A DNA stretch of 64,000 bases, taken from positions 1 to 64,000 of the forward strand of contig NZ_JACFXW010000001.1 in NCBI RefSeq assembly GCF_014158035.1, read 5' to 3'. This DNA comes from Rhizobium sp. G21 (GTDB taxonomy: Bacteria; Pseudomonadota; Alphaproteobacteria; Rhizobiales; Rhizobiaceae). Of this stretch, positions 49,879 to 58,701 are shown in pieces (the stretch's first letter is position 1; every line of letters begins with the position of its first letter). The notes under the pieces are model-generated. The model ran no database searches and had not been told where the DNA came from. It saw only the letters and a list, made by a program, of their open reading frames with translations. A program made the position numbers and the translations under genes.

Positions 49879-49895
49879 TTTAGAACCATTCGAAA
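49879..49895 (+). promoter_or_regulatory. Putative Irr-binding ICE box upstream of the suf operon
   Basis: TTTAGAA-CCA-TTCGAAA differs by one base from the iron-control element TTTAGAA-N3-TTCTAAA bound by the haem-dependent regulator Irr. It lies about 105 bp upstream of the first suf gene. An overlapping TTCTAAG...TTTAGAA inverted repeat begins at 49866. Iron control of suf by Irr or RirA is known in rhizobia; binding here is inferred. Confidence 0.6.
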
Positions 49896-49999
49896 GTTGG
49901 GGCCTCGGCCCGTTTCGTGTGACGCTTCATAGGACAGGCAGGACCAGAATTTCAAGGAAAATGCGCTCGGCGCATCGTCCGACACCGTGAAAGGCCAGA

Positions 50000-51163
50000 A
50001 TGAACCGCCCGCGCGCCTATATGGACTGGAACGCCACCGCGCCGCTTCTCGATGAAGCCCGCGAGGCCTTCCTGCGCGTGAGCTTCATGCCGGGCAATCC
50101 GTCCTCCGTTCACAATGAAGGACGCGCCATCAGGCGCGAGATCGAAACCGCGCGCAGGCTGGTGGCGGAATCCGTCGGCGGTAAAGCCGCAAACGTCACC
50201 TTCACCAGCGGCGCGACCGAAGCCGCAAATCTCGTGCTGACGCCGGACTTCCGCATGGGGCGGGCGCCGCTCGCCGTAAGCCGGCTCTATGTCTCGGCGA
50301 TCGAGCACAAGGCGGTGTTCGATGGCGGGCGGTTTTCCGCCGAGGCCAAGACGCTCATTCCGGTCGATGGAGACGGCGTCGTCGACATCGAGGCGCTGGC
50401 GGCGCTGCTCGATGCCCATGACAAGGCGTCCGGCCTGCCGATGGTGGCCGTCATGGCGGCCAACAACGAAACCGGCGTGCTGCAGCCGATCGCCGAGATC
50501 GCCCGGCTCACGCATCAGGCCGGCGGCTTGCTGGTGGTCGACGCCGTGCAGGCGCTCGGCCGGTTGCCGCTCGATATCGAGGCCCTTGAAGCCGACTTCT
50601 TGATCCTGTCGTCGCACAAAATCGGCGGCCCGAAAGGCGCCGGCGCGTTGGTCGCGCGCGGCGAAACCTTGATGCCGGCGCCGCTTCTGCGTGGCGGCGG
50701 CCAGGAGAAGGGCCATCGCTCCGGCACGGAAAACGCCGGCGCGATCGCCGGTTTCGGCGCGGCCGCCGCTATTGCGGCTCGTGATGTCGCGGTGCGCGCC
50801 GGGGCGCTCGAAGCGCTGCGTAATCGCATCGAAGAGAACATGGCTGAGATCGCGCCTGATGTCGTCATTCATGCACGCAACGCGCCGCGTCTGCCCAATA
50901 CCTCTTTCTTTTCGCTGGATGGTCTCAAGCCCGAGACAGGACAGATCGCCTTCGACCTCGAAGGTGTGGCGCTCTCGGCAGGTTCGGCCTGCTCGTCGGG
51001 CAAGGTCAGCGAAAGCCACGTGCTGAAAGCGATGGGATTAGATCCCAGGCTTGGCGCGCTGCGTATCTCGATCGGTCCCGACACCAGTGAAGAGGACGCC
51101 GCGCGGTTCCTCGAGGCGTTTCGGAAGGTCGCTTCGCGGCTGACCAAGGCGGATGCAGCATAA
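50000..51163 (+). CDS. Cysteine desulfurase (NifS/IscS-like), first gene of the suf operon
   Basis: PLP enzyme that takes sulfur from cysteine for Fe-S cluster assembly. The PLP lysine is in LSSHKIGGPKGAGAL, and the sulfur-carrying cysteine is in LSAGSACSSGKVSESHVLKAMG. FTSGATEAANL and EIARLTHQAGGLLVVDAVQALG are family segments. At 387 residues it is full length. It differs from the SufS-type enzyme at 55867, so the operon has two desulfurases as in other rhizobia. An AAAGG site precedes the ATG. Confidence 0.9.
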   Translation: MNRPRAYMDWNATAPLLDEAREAFLRVSFMPGNPSSVHNEGRAIRREIETARRLVAESVGGKAANVTFTSGATEAANLVLTPDFRMGRAPLAVSRLYVSAIEHKAVFDGGRFSAEAKTLIPVDGDGVVDIEALAALLDAHDKASGLPMVAVMAANNETGVLQPIAEIARLTHQAGGLLVVDAVQALGRLPLDIEALEADFLILSSHKIGGPKGAGALVARGETLMPAPLLRGGGQEKGHRSGTENAGAIAGFGAAAAIAARDVAVRAGALEALRNRIEENMAEIAPDVVIHARNAPRLPNTSFFSLDGLKPETGQIAFDLEGVALSAGSACSSGKVSESHVLKAMGLDPRLGALRISIGPDTSEEDAARFLEAFRKVASRLTKADAA

Positions 51164-51295
51164 TTTCATGCGGAAAATCAATTTTCCGCTTGCCCGAACG
51201 GTGAAAAAGGCTTTCTGGCAAACCTATATAGCGGCGGTGTAAACCGTCAAACGACAACAAGCTGCCGGCCTTGACCCGGCGAGATTGAGATCGAC

Positions 51296-52765
51296 ATGGC
51301 TGCGGTTCAAGAGACCATAGACCAGGTCCGCGCGATCGATGTGGACCAGTACAAATACGGCTTCGAGAGCAATATCGAATCCAACACGCTGCCGCCCGGC
51401 CTGAACGAAGATGTCATCCGCCTGATCTCGGCCAAGAAGGACGAGCCGGAATGGATGCTGGAATGGCGGCTCGACGCCTATCGTCGCTGGCTGACCATGG
51501 TCGAGCCGGAATGGGCGCGCGTCGACTATCCCAAGATCGATTTCAACTCGATCAGCTATTATTCCGCGCCGAAGAGCCAGTCCGGGCCGATGTCGATCGA
51601 CGACGTCGATCCCGAGATCCTGAAGACCTATGAGAGACTCGGCATTCCCCTGCGCGAGCAGGAAATCCTGGCCGGGGTGCAGAACCGAAAGATCGCCGTC
51701 GACGCGGTGTTCGACTCCGTATCGGTCGTCACAACCTTCAAGGAAGAGCTGAAGAAGGCCGGCGTGATCTTTATGTCGATCTCGGAAGCGTTGCGCGAAC
51801 ATCCTGATCTGGTGCGCAAATATCTGGGTTCGGTCGTGCCGGTGTCCGACAATTTCTACGCGACGCTGAATTGCGCCGTCTTCACAGACGGCTCCTTCGT
51901 CTATGTGCCCAAGGGCGTGCGCTGCCCGATGGAACTGTCGACCTATTTCCGCATCAACGAGAAGAACACCGGCCAGTTCGAGCGCACGCTCATCATCGCC
52001 GAAGAGGGCGCCTACGTCTCCTATCTCGAAGGCTGCACCGCGCCGCAGCGCGACGAGAACCAGCTTCACGCCGCCGTGGTCGAACTCGTGGCGCTCGATG
52101 ACGCCGAGATCAAATATTCCACGGTGCAGAACTGGTATCCGGGCGATGTGAACGGCAAGGGCGGGATCTACAACTTCGTCACCAAGCGCGGCGATTGCCG
52201 TGGCAAGAATTCCAAGATCTCCTGGACGCAGGTGGAAACCGGCTCGGCGATCACCTGGAAATACCCGTCCTGCATCCTGCGCGGCGACGGTTCGCGCGGC
52301 GAATTCTATTCGATCGCCGTCTCCAACGGCTATCAGCAGGTCGATTCCGGCACCAAGATGATCCATCTCGGCAAGAACACGTCGAGCCGCATCATCTCCA
52401 AGGGCATCTCCGCCGGCCGTTCGCAGAACACCTATCGCGGCCAGGTGTCGATCCATCGCAAAGCTGACAACGCGCGCAACTTCACCCAGTGCGACAGCCT
52501 GCTGATCGGCGACAAATGCGGCGCCCATACCGTGCCCTATATCGAGGCCAAGAATTCCAAGGCGCAGCTCGAACATGAGGCGACGACCTCGAAGATATCC
52601 GAAGACCAGCTGTTCTACTGCCTGCAGCGCGGTATTCCGGAAGAAGCCGCCGTGGCGTTGATCGTCAACGGTTTCGTGCGCGAGGTGATCCAGGAACTGC
52701 CGATGGAATTTGCTGTCGAGGCGCAGAAGCTGATCAACATCTCGCTCGAGGGTTCGGTGGGGTGA
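51296..52765 (+). CDS. sufB: Fe-S cluster scaffold subunit SufB
   Basis: Core of the SufBCD scaffold complex on which clusters are built. The protein has 489 residues, the usual length, with family segments [44 protein letters not shown] and the C-terminal [25 protein letters not shown], which carries the SufD-contact region. Its stop codon overlaps the start of the nucleotidyltransferase gene (TGATG), instead of leading directly to sufC. Confidence 0.95.
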   Translation: MAAVQETIDQVRAIDVDQYKYGFESNIESNTLPPGLNEDVIRLISAKKDEPEWMLEWRLDAYRRWLTMVEPEWARVDYPKIDFNSISYYSAPKSQSGPMSIDDVDPEILKTYERLGIPLREQEILAGVQNRKIAVDAVFDSVSVVTTFKEELKKAGVIFMSISEALREHPDLVRKYLGSVVPVSDNFYATLNCAVFTDGSFVYVPKGVRCPMELSTYFRINEKNTGQFERTLIIAEEGAYVSYLEGCTAPQRDENQLHAAVVELVALDDAEIKYSTVQNWYPGDVNGKGGIYNFVTKRGDCRGKNSKISWTQVETGSAITWKYPSCILRGDGSRGEFYSIAVSNGYQQVDSGTKMIHLGKNTSSRIISKGISAGRSQNTYRGQVSIHRKADNARNFTQCDSLLIGDKCGAHTVPYIEAKNSKAQLEHEATTSKISEDQLFYCLQRGIPEEAAVALIVNGFVREVIQELPMEFAVEAQKLINISLEGSVG

Positions 52766-53121
52766 TGAGGGCGGTTCGAGCCAATTTCGGCGGACGGGAC
52801 AGCGAGGGCGACGCATTAGCCGTCCTCGTCGACCGACTGTCGAAAGCGCTCGATCCCCAGGCCATCTGGTTGTTCGGCAGCCGTGCGATAGGTTCTGCCC
52901 GGGATGACAGCGACTTCGATCTTTTTGTCCTGGCGCGCGAAAACGGCAGCTTCGGCTGCGACGACTACGAATTGGTCGATGCGCCGCTGCGCGACACGGG
53001 AATTGGAGCGGATGTCGTGCCTTGCGACATGGAGGTCTATCGAGCCGGTCTAGGTTTGAGCACGTCTTTCGTTCGGCACATCGTTGATCATGGGCGGCTG
53101 GTCTATGGCGAGGCTCCCTGA
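52765..53121 (+). CDS. Minimal nucleotidyltransferase (MNT) domain protein
   Basis: A 118-residue protein of the DNA polymerase beta-like nucleotidyltransferase fold. The signature is complete: IWLFGSRAIGSARDDSDFDLFV, i.e. GS-x-n-D-x-D with two metal-binding aspartates. In characterised MntA/HepT pairs the nucleotidyltransferase AMPylates and inactivates the HEPN partner. The ATG at 52765 shares its A with the sufB stop codon. The HEPN gene follows with a one-base overlap. The pair is an insertion in the suf operon. Confidence 0.85.
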   Translation: MRAVRANFGGRDSEGDALAVLVDRLSKALDPQAIWLFGSRAIGSARDDSDFDLFVLARENGSFGCDDYELVDAPLRDTGIGADVVPCDMEVYRAGLGLSTSFVRHIVDHGRLVYGEAP

Positions 53122-53531
53122 TGACTCCGGAGGATCTTCAGCGGCTCAGGGTTCGCTCTTTTCTTCAACTGGCGAAGGAAGAGTTCGAAGTGGCCATGCA
53201 GCTGCGAACGGATCATCGGCGGCAGGCGGCGTACTTTCTACAGCAGGCTGTCGAGAAGCTGCTTCGGGGAATACTGGAGACGGAGTCGGTGCCGGCAGGG
53301 ACTATGCATAATATTCGTGGTCTCGCGGATCTGCTTCCCAAGGGGCATCCGCTATTCGAGCGGTTTCTCGAACTGGACGAACTTTCGCCGGCCGCCACCC
53401 GATACCGCTATCCGAGCCCCAAGGGCACGCTGGCGGATTTCGACGATCGGCGCTTCGATGTGCTGACGCCAATGGTTGAGGCTCTGTTGCGCGACGCCGG
53501 CGCGGTGATGGAGCGCTTCGCCGCTGGGTAA
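53121..53531 (+). CDS. HEPN-domain protein, partner of the MNT protein
   Basis: A 136-residue all-helical HEPN protein (LAKEEFEVAMQLRTDHRRQAAYFLQQAVEKLLRGILE, TMHNIRGLADLLP, ATRYRYPSPKG). HEPN toxins with RNase activity carry an R-x4-6-H motif; I see none here, only a TRYRYPSP segment like the ARYP of the non-toxic group. It may therefore be a non-nuclease HEPN partner. The start overlaps the MNT stop by one base. It ends 83 bp before sufC. Confidence 0.8.
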   Translation: MTPEDLQRLRVRSFLQLAKEEFEVAMQLRTDHRRQAAYFLQQAVEKLLRGILETESVPAGTMHNIRGLADLLPKGHPLFERFLELDELSPAATRYRYPSPKGTLADFDDRRFDVLTPMVEALLRDAGAVMERFAAG

Positions 53532-53614
53532 TGAACAATTCCGGTCTCGGCCGGGGAGAATGAATTGGAAATATGCGGGTCCTTGAAACCCGCGATATGA
53601 CAGGAAGAAATACG

Positions 53615-54370
53615 ATGCTTGAAATCAGAAACCTGCACGCCCGCATCGCCGAAGACGGCACGGAGATCATTCGCGGCCTGAACCTGACCGTGAAGGCCGG
53701 CGAAGTCGCAGCCATCATGGGTCCGAACGGTTCGGGCAAATCGACGCTGTCCTACATTCTGTCCGGTCGGGAAGACTATGAAGTCACCGAAGGCGACATC
53801 CTGTTCAACGGCGAGAGCATTCTGGAGCTCGATCCGGCCGAGCGCGCCGCCAAGGGCATCTTCCTGGCCTTCCAGTATCCGGTGGAAATTCCCGGCGTCG
53901 CCACGATGCAGTTCCTGAAGGTCGCGATGAACGAACAGCGCAAGGCGCGCGGCGAGGCCGAGCTGACCACGCCAGACTTCATGAAGCTGGTGAAGGCCGC
54001 CTCCGCCGAGCTGCAGATCAACACCGACATGCTCAAGCGTCCGCTGAATGTCGGCTTCTCCGGCGGCGAAAAGAAGCGCGCCGAGATCCTGCAGATGTCG
54101 TTGCTGCAGCCGAAGCTCTGCGTGCTCGACGAAACCGATTCCGGCCTCGACATCGACGCGCTGAAGATCGTGTCCGACGGCGTCAACGCGCTTCGCTCGC
54201 CGGATCGCGCGGTGGTGGTGATCACCCATTACCAGCGCCTGCTCGACCATATCGTGCCCGACACCGTGCATGTGCTCTACAAGGGCCAGATCATCAAGAC
54301 CGGCGACAAGACGCTGGCGCATGAGCTGGAAGCAAACGGCTACGCCGACATCATCGGCCAGGCCGCCTGA
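53615..54370 (+). CDS. sufC: Fe-S assembly ATPase SufC
   Basis: ABC-type ATPase of the SufBCD complex. Walker A is MGPNGSGKST, the signature is GFSGGEKKRAEI, and Walker B is LCVLDETDSGLD, as normal for SufC. The start at 53615 (MLEIRNLHARI) has AGGAAG about eight bases upstream; upstream in-frame ATGs are less likely. 251 residues. It lies downstream of the MNT-HEPN pair and 14 bp before sufD. Confidence 0.94.
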   Translation: MLEIRNLHARIAEDGTEIIRGLNLTVKAGEVAAIMGPNGSGKSTLSYILSGREDYEVTEGDILFNGESILELDPAERAAKGIFLAFQYPVEIPGVATMQFLKVAMNEQRKARGEAELTTPDFMKLVKAASAELQINTDMLKRPLNVGFSGGEKKRAEILQMSLLQPKLCVLDETDSGLDIDALKIVSDGVNALRSPDRAVVVITHYQRLLDHIVPDTVHVLYKGQIIKTGDKTLAHELEANGYADIIGQAA

Positions 54371-54384
54371 GCGGGGATGACGCC

Positions 54385-55661
54385 ATGACGATCCAGACAC
54401 AGATCCAGCCGACGGCGGCCGAAAGCGCGCTTCTCGACGCCTTCGGCGGCGCGCTCGGCCAGCTGCCGGGCGATGCCGCGGTGACCACCCAGCGCTCGAC
54501 GCTGATCCAGGGCATCAAGAACGCCGGACTGCCCACCCGTCGCCGCGAAAGCTGGCACTATACCGACCTGCGAAGCCTGCTGCGCTCGGTTCCCGCATCC
54601 CAGACATCGGTAACGCCGGATACGGCTGCGCCGCTGGTCGCGGGCTCGCTGGTGCTCGGCGTCGCCAATGGCGTGGCGTCGGCCGCCGCTGCGATATCCG
54701 GCGGTTCGGTCAAGACCTATGCCGAAAGCCTGCGTGATGGATCCGCCCTCAAGGGCCTGACCCTGCGCGACGCCGACGATACCGTTGCGCGTCTCAACGG
54801 CGCCTTCGTGACGGACGGTTATGGGATCAACCTGCCGGATGGCTACGCCAGTGAACGGCCGGTCGAAGTGCAGTTCGCCCAGGGCGGCGGCTTCTTCAAT
54901 ACGCGGCTGACCGCCCATATCGGCGCAGGGGCCAAGGCGACCCTGATCGAGCGGCATCTGGCCGGCGGCCAAGCCCCGCGCTGACCTCGCATGTCACCGA
55001 CATCTCGCTCGGCGCCGGCGCCGAGGTGACCTGGATCATCGCCCAGCAGCAGGGTCTTTCCGACCAGCATCTCGGCCAGATCCGCGTCAAGTTCGGCCGC
55101 GACGCCAAGCTTCGCCTCTATCTCCTGAACGCCGGCGGCAAGCTCGTCCGTCAGGACATCCTCGTGGATGTCGACGGCGAAGGCTCCGATCTCATGCTGC
55201 GCGGCATCAACCTGCTCGGCGGCGAGAGCCATACCGACGTGACGCTGGTGCTCGGCCATAACGTCGAAAACACCACATCGACGGAAATCATGCGCAATGT
55301 CGTGTTCGGCAAGGCCAAGGGCGTGTTCCAGGGCCAGATCCGCGTGGCGCCCGGCGCGCAGAAGACCGACGCCAAGATGTCGTGCAACACGCTGCTTCTG
55401 TCCGACGAGGCCGAATTCTCCGCCAAGCCGGAGCTGGAAATCTTCGCCGACGACGTACAATGCGGCCATGGCGCGACGGTGGCGGATATCTCCGACACCC
55501 ATCTCTTCTACCTGAAATCCCGCGGCATTTCCGAGCCGAAAGCGCGCGCGCTGCTCGTGCAGGCTTTCGTGCAGGAAACGGTCGAGGAACTGGACGACGA
55601 GGCGCTGGTCGAGGGACTGGAGGCCGTGATCCAGGCCTGGCTGGAAAAGCAGGTGGCTTAA
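54385..55661 (+). CDS. sufD: Fe-S cluster assembly protein SufD, frameshifted
   Basis: SufB paralogue and partner in the scaffold complex. The N-terminal part (GLPTRRRESWHYTDLRSLL) and C-terminal core (QKTDAKMSCNTLLLSDEAEFSAKPELEIFADDVQCGHGATV) are clear; the latter holds the conserved SufD histidine. The frame breaks at four C at 54974-54977; a fifth joins HLAGGQAP to ALTSHVTDISLGAGAEVTW and gives 425 residues, the normal size. Likely a sequencing error, since sufD is essential in many rhizobia. Confidence 0.92.
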
Positions 55662-55678
55662 AAACCTGTTATGACGGC

Positions 55679-55815
55679 GCGCTGCCCCTCATCCGGCTGC
55701 CGCCACCTTCTCCCCGTATTGCGTGGAGAAGGGAGATCGAGCGCTGGCGTTGCCATATCCTCCTTCTCCCCGTTCTACGGGGAGCAGGCCCCGGCAGGGG
55801 GATGAGGGGCAGCGC
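55679..55815. repeat. RIME-like palindromic intergenic element
   Basis: A 137-bp element with perfect 16-bp terminal inverted repeats (GCGCTGCCCCTCATCC at 55679-55694 and its complement at 55800-55815). Inside are CCTTCTCCCC hairpin segments (CTTCTCCCCG...GGAGAAGG and TTCTCCCCGT...ACGGGGAG). This closely resembles the Rhizobium-specific intergenic mosaic elements. It fills most of the sufD-sufS gap. Whether it acts as a terminator, processing site or inert mobile repeat is unknown. Confidence 0.75.
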
Positions 55816-55866
55816 ACGCTCTTCACGAAAAATAACCGAACCGGATCCGATCCGAAGGAAACCGAC

Positions 55867-57090
55867 ATGACTGGATATGACGTCGAGGCCATCCGCAAGG
55901 ATTTTCCGATCCTGTCGAAGACCGTCTATGGCAAACCGCTCGTCTATCTCGACAACGGCGCCTCGGCGCAGAAGCCGCAAAGCGTGATCGACGCGATCAG
56001 TCACGCTTATGCCAATGAATACGCCAATGTGCATCGCGGCCTTCATTTCCTCTCCAACGCTGCGACCGACGCCTATGAGGGCGCGCGCGAGAAGGTTCGG
56101 GCTTTCCTGAATGCGGGTTCGGTGGACGACATCATCTTCACCAAATCCTCGACCGAGGCGATCAACACCGTCGCCTATGGCTGGGGCATGCCCAATATCG
56201 GCGCTGACGACGAGATCGTCGTCTCGATCATGGAGCATCACTCCAACATCGTGCCCTGGCATTTCATCCGCGAGCGGCAGGGCGCCAAGCTCGTCTGGGC
56301 TCCGGTGGATGACGAGGGCGCCTTCCATATCGACGATTTCGTCAAATGCCTGACCGACAAGACCAAGCTCGTCGCCATCACCCATATGTCGAATGCGCTC
56401 GGCACGATCGTCAATGTCAAGGAAATCTGCCGCATCGCCCATGAGCGCGGCATTCCGGTGCTGGTCGACGGCAGCCAGGGCGCGGTGCATATGCCGGTCG
56501 ATGTTCGCGACATCGACTGCGACTGGTATGTGATGACCGGCCATAAGCTCTATGGCCCCTCGGGCATCGGCGTGCTCTACGGCAAGCCGGAGTGTCTCAA
56601 GGCCATGCGGCCCTTCATGGGCGGCGGCGAGATGATTTCCGAAGTGACCATGGAGACGGTGACCTATAACGATCCGCCGCACTGCTTCGAGGCCGGAACG
56701 CCGCCGATCGTGCAGGCGATCGGGCTCGGCTATGCGCTCGACTATATGGAAAAGATCGGTCGCGCCGCGATCGCCGCCCATGAGGCTGATCTCGCCGCCT
56801 ATGCCGCCGAGCGCCTGCGCTCGGTGAATTCGCTGAGGATCATCGGCAATGCGCCCGGCAAGGGCGGCATTTTCTCGTTTGAGCTCGAAGGCATTCACGC
56901 CCATGACGTATCGATGGTGATCGATCGTCGCGGCGTTGCGGTGCGCGCCGGCACGCATTGCGCCCAGCCGCTCTTGCAACGCTTCGGCGTCACCTCTACA
57001 TGCCGGGCGTCATTCGCCTTGTACAACACGAGGGCCGAGGTCGACGCGCTGGTGGATGCGCTCGAACACGCCCGCAAATTCTTTGCCTGA
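55867..57090 (+). CDS. sufS: SufS-type cysteine desulfurase
   Basis: Group II PLP-dependent cysteine desulfurase that delivers sulfur to the SufBCD complex. The PLP lysine is Lys227 in MTGHKLYGPSGIGVLYG and the catalytic cysteine Cys365 in VAVRAGTHCAQPLL. Other motifs are YLDNGASAQKP and EHHSNIVPW. The ATG at 55867 has GAAGGA upstream and gives 407 residues, the usual length. It follows the RIME-like element and is followed 10 bp later by sufT. Confidence 0.94.
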   Translation: MTGYDVEAIRKDFPILSKTVYGKPLVYLDNGASAQKPQSVIDAISHAYANEYANVHRGLHFLSNAATDAYEGAREKVRAFLNAGSVDDIIFTKSSTEAINTVAYGWGMPNIGADDEIVVSIMEHHSNIVPWHFIRERQGAKLVWAPVDDEGAFHIDDFVKCLTDKTKLVAITHMSNALGTIVNVKEICRIAHERGIPVLVDGSQGAVHMPVDVRDIDCDWYVMTGHKLYGPSGIGVLYGKPECLKAMRPFMGGGEMISEVTMETVTYNDPPHCFEAGTPPIVQAIGLGYALDYMEKIGRAAIAAHEADLAAYAAERLRSVNSLRIIGNAPGKGGIFSFELEGIHAHDVSMVIDRRGVAVRAGTHCAQPLLQRFGVTSTCRASFALYNTRAEVDALVDALEHARKFFA

Positions 57091-57100
57091 AGGAAGCGCC

Positions 57101-57475
57101 ATGACCGAGGAAGCTGAAAAGATCGACGCGCGCATGGGACTGATCCAGTCCACCATTCCGCCCGAGGAAATCGACCGGCTGACCGACGATATCATCGCCG
57201 CGCTCAAGACCGTCTACGACCCGGAAATTCCGGCCGACATCTACGAACTCGGCCTGATCTACCGCGTCGACATCGAAGACGACCGCATGGTCAAGATCGT
57301 CATGACCCTGACCGCGCCAGGCTGCCCGGTGGCCGGCGAAATGCCCGGCTGGGTCGAAAACGCCGTCAGCGCCGTGGAAGGCGTCCAGGGTGTTGAAGTC
57401 ACCATGACCTTCGATCCGCCGTGGTCGGCCGATCGCATGAGCGAAGAAGCGCAGGTGGCGCTGGGGTGGTATTGA
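57101..57475 (+). CDS. sufT: SufT / DUF59 Fe-S assembly protein
   Basis: A 124-residue MIP18-family protein that helps mature Fe-S proteins. The family core is ALKTVYDPEIPADIYELGLIY and LTAPGCPVAGEMP, followed by VTMTFDPPWSADRMSEEAQVALGW. AGGAAG precedes the ATG. It is the last suf gene before the RelE/XRE insertion; sufA is 1.4 kb further on. Confidence 0.92.
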   Translation: MTEEAEKIDARMGLIQSTIPPEEIDRLTDDIIAALKTVYDPEIPADIYELGLIYRVDIEDDRMVKIVMTLTAPGCPVAGEMPGWVENAVSAVEGVQGVEVTMTFDPPWSADRMSEEAQVALGWY

Positions 57476-57531
57476 CGCGTTATAGTTGATTTGCCACGGT
57501 AGATCCCTCTTCCATTTGAGAGGGACAGGCC

Positions 57532-57867
57532 ACGACAAGGACGATCTCCTGGATAAAGCCGGCAAGGCGAGAATTTGAGGCATTTCCGGCTGCAGCGCAG
57601 TTGGAGATCCTGACAGCTCTCGATATCGCCGCTCAAGGCCAGAAAGCGATAATCGCTAAACCTCTAAAGGGCATCGACGGCGGTGTGTTCGAAATTGCGC
57701 TGCCTTTTCGCGGCGATGCTTTTCGTGTTATTTATGCGGTCAAGATCGGAGACGATATATGGGTCGTCCATGCTTTTCAGAAGAAGTCGAAGACCGACAT
57801 CAAGACGCCGCAGCATGAAATTGACTTGATCAAGCGGAGAGTGCGGCAATTGCGGGAAGCACTGTGA
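57532..57867 (+). CDS. RelE-fold (Gp49-like) toxin with a putative ACG start
   Basis: A toxin of about 111 residues. Reading back in frame from FEIALPFRGDAFRVIYAVKIGDDIWVVHAFQKKSKTDIKT, conserved family residues continue to ISWIKPARREFEAFPAAAQLE. There is no ATG, GTG or TTG ahead of them after the TGA at 57517-57519. ACG at 57532, eight bases after GAGAGGGA, would encode (M)TRTISWIKP, so it is the best start. TTG at 57601 would remove a quarter of the toxin. Its stop overlaps the antitoxin start (TGATG). Confidence 0.72.
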   Translation, partial: TTRTISWIKPARREFEAFPAAAQLEILTALDIAAQGQKAIIAKPLKGIDGGVFEIALPFRGDAFRVIYAVKIGDDIWVVHAFQKKSKTDIKTPQHEIDLIKRRVRQLREAL

Positions 57868-58187
57868 TGAGCACCGACGATGATTTCGAATTGGTTCGCG
57901 GCAGCGGCAATGTCTTCCGCGACTTTGGATATCCCAATACCGAGATATTGAGCGCCAAAGCAAAGCTGGCGGCAGAGATCATCGCCTTACTTGGCGATGC
58001 CGAGTTGTCTGTTGAGTTTTTTAGTGCGCATCCGGGTTTGAATGTCGAGGAGTTGATGCGGATACGCAGCGCGTCGCTTTCCGGCGTCAGTATTGATCGC
58101 CTCGTTGAGATTCTCACACAGTTGGGGCAGTCTGTGGAGATCGAACTTTCCTTCCCTGACATGCAGGCATTGTCGGCTGCCCAATGA
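57867..58187 (+). CDS. XRE-type antitoxin
   Basis: A 106-residue DNA-binding protein (FELVRGSGNVFRDFGYPNTEILSAKAKLAAEIIALLG, then LNVEELMRIRSASLSGVSIDRLVEILTQLGQSVEI). This HTH arrangement is typical of antitoxins paired with Gp49-like toxins. The start overlaps the toxin stop by one base. It should repress the module. Confidence 0.85.
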   Translation: MSTDDDFELVRGSGNVFRDFGYPNTEILSAKAKLAAEIIALLGDAELSVEFFSAHPGLNVEELMRIRSASLSGVSIDRLVEILTQLGQSVEIELSFPDMQALSAAQ

Positions 58188-58251
58188 ACGTTGGTGTTCA
58201 AATCTGAGCGTCGGCCTTGGCCATTGATGTGCCACACTCACAATCTGTCTG

Positions 58252-58701
58252 CTAGTCCTGTTGGCGTGTTTCAAACATCTGCCCATCCCCATTCGGCAGC
58301 CAATGCAATTCTTCATGCGCGAGACGACCGAACTCTCGAAGTCGCGCACCGAGCTTGAGGATGGCGGCGATGTCCGAATGGAGTGTCAGCTGGCATGATC
58401 CTTCAAAACGATCTCTGAGGTCTGTGCGCATGTCGATTTGCAAGGCGCAATTCCCGGTCCGGTTGGTAGAGCGGCAGATCAGGTGGAATGCAGGGCCGGG
58501 ACCTTCACTGCGGTAAATGAACTCCGACTTTGGGTCATCGCCGAATTTGATGAGGCCGTTTGCAATGGCCAGAATCGTATCCACAGGAGCAAAAATTCGA
58601 GCACGACCGGCGAAAACGCCGTCGGATGCCATGAATTCGAGTTCGGTGTTGTAAGGTTCTTCGTAAGGATGGCGCTTAACGATAAGGATCGGCTTCTGCA
58701 T
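58252..58701 (-). CDS. Hypothetical protein
   Basis: A 149-residue protein that I do not recognise. It starts MQKPILIVKRHPYEEPYNTELEF and contains SEGPGPAFHLICRSTNRTGNCALQIDM and LREFGRLAHEELHWLPN. No signal peptide or membrane segment is visible. It is convergent with the toxin-antitoxin module and divergent from sufA, so it may have arrived with the insertion. No ribosome-binding site stands out. Confidence 0.6.
   Translation of the reverse strand: MQKPILIVKRHPYEEPYNTELEFMASDGVFAGRARIFAPVDTILAIANGLIKFGDDPKSEFIYRSEGPGPAFHLICRSTNRTGNCALQIDMRTDLRDRFEGSCQLTLHSDIAAILKLGARLREFGRLAHEELHWLPNGDGQMFETRQQD

Noticed and set aside
52765..53531. Reading the nucleotidyltransferase/HEPN pair as an antibiotic nucleotidyltransferase
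   Set aside because: The protein is a minimal domain of 118 residues coupled to a HEPN gene, unlike aminoglycoside nucleotidyltransferases.
55679..55815. Treating the sufD-sufS hairpins as an insertion sequence or a terminator only
   Set aside because: It encodes no transposase and has the terminal inverted repeats and CCTTCTCCCC motifs of RIME-like elements, without a T tract.
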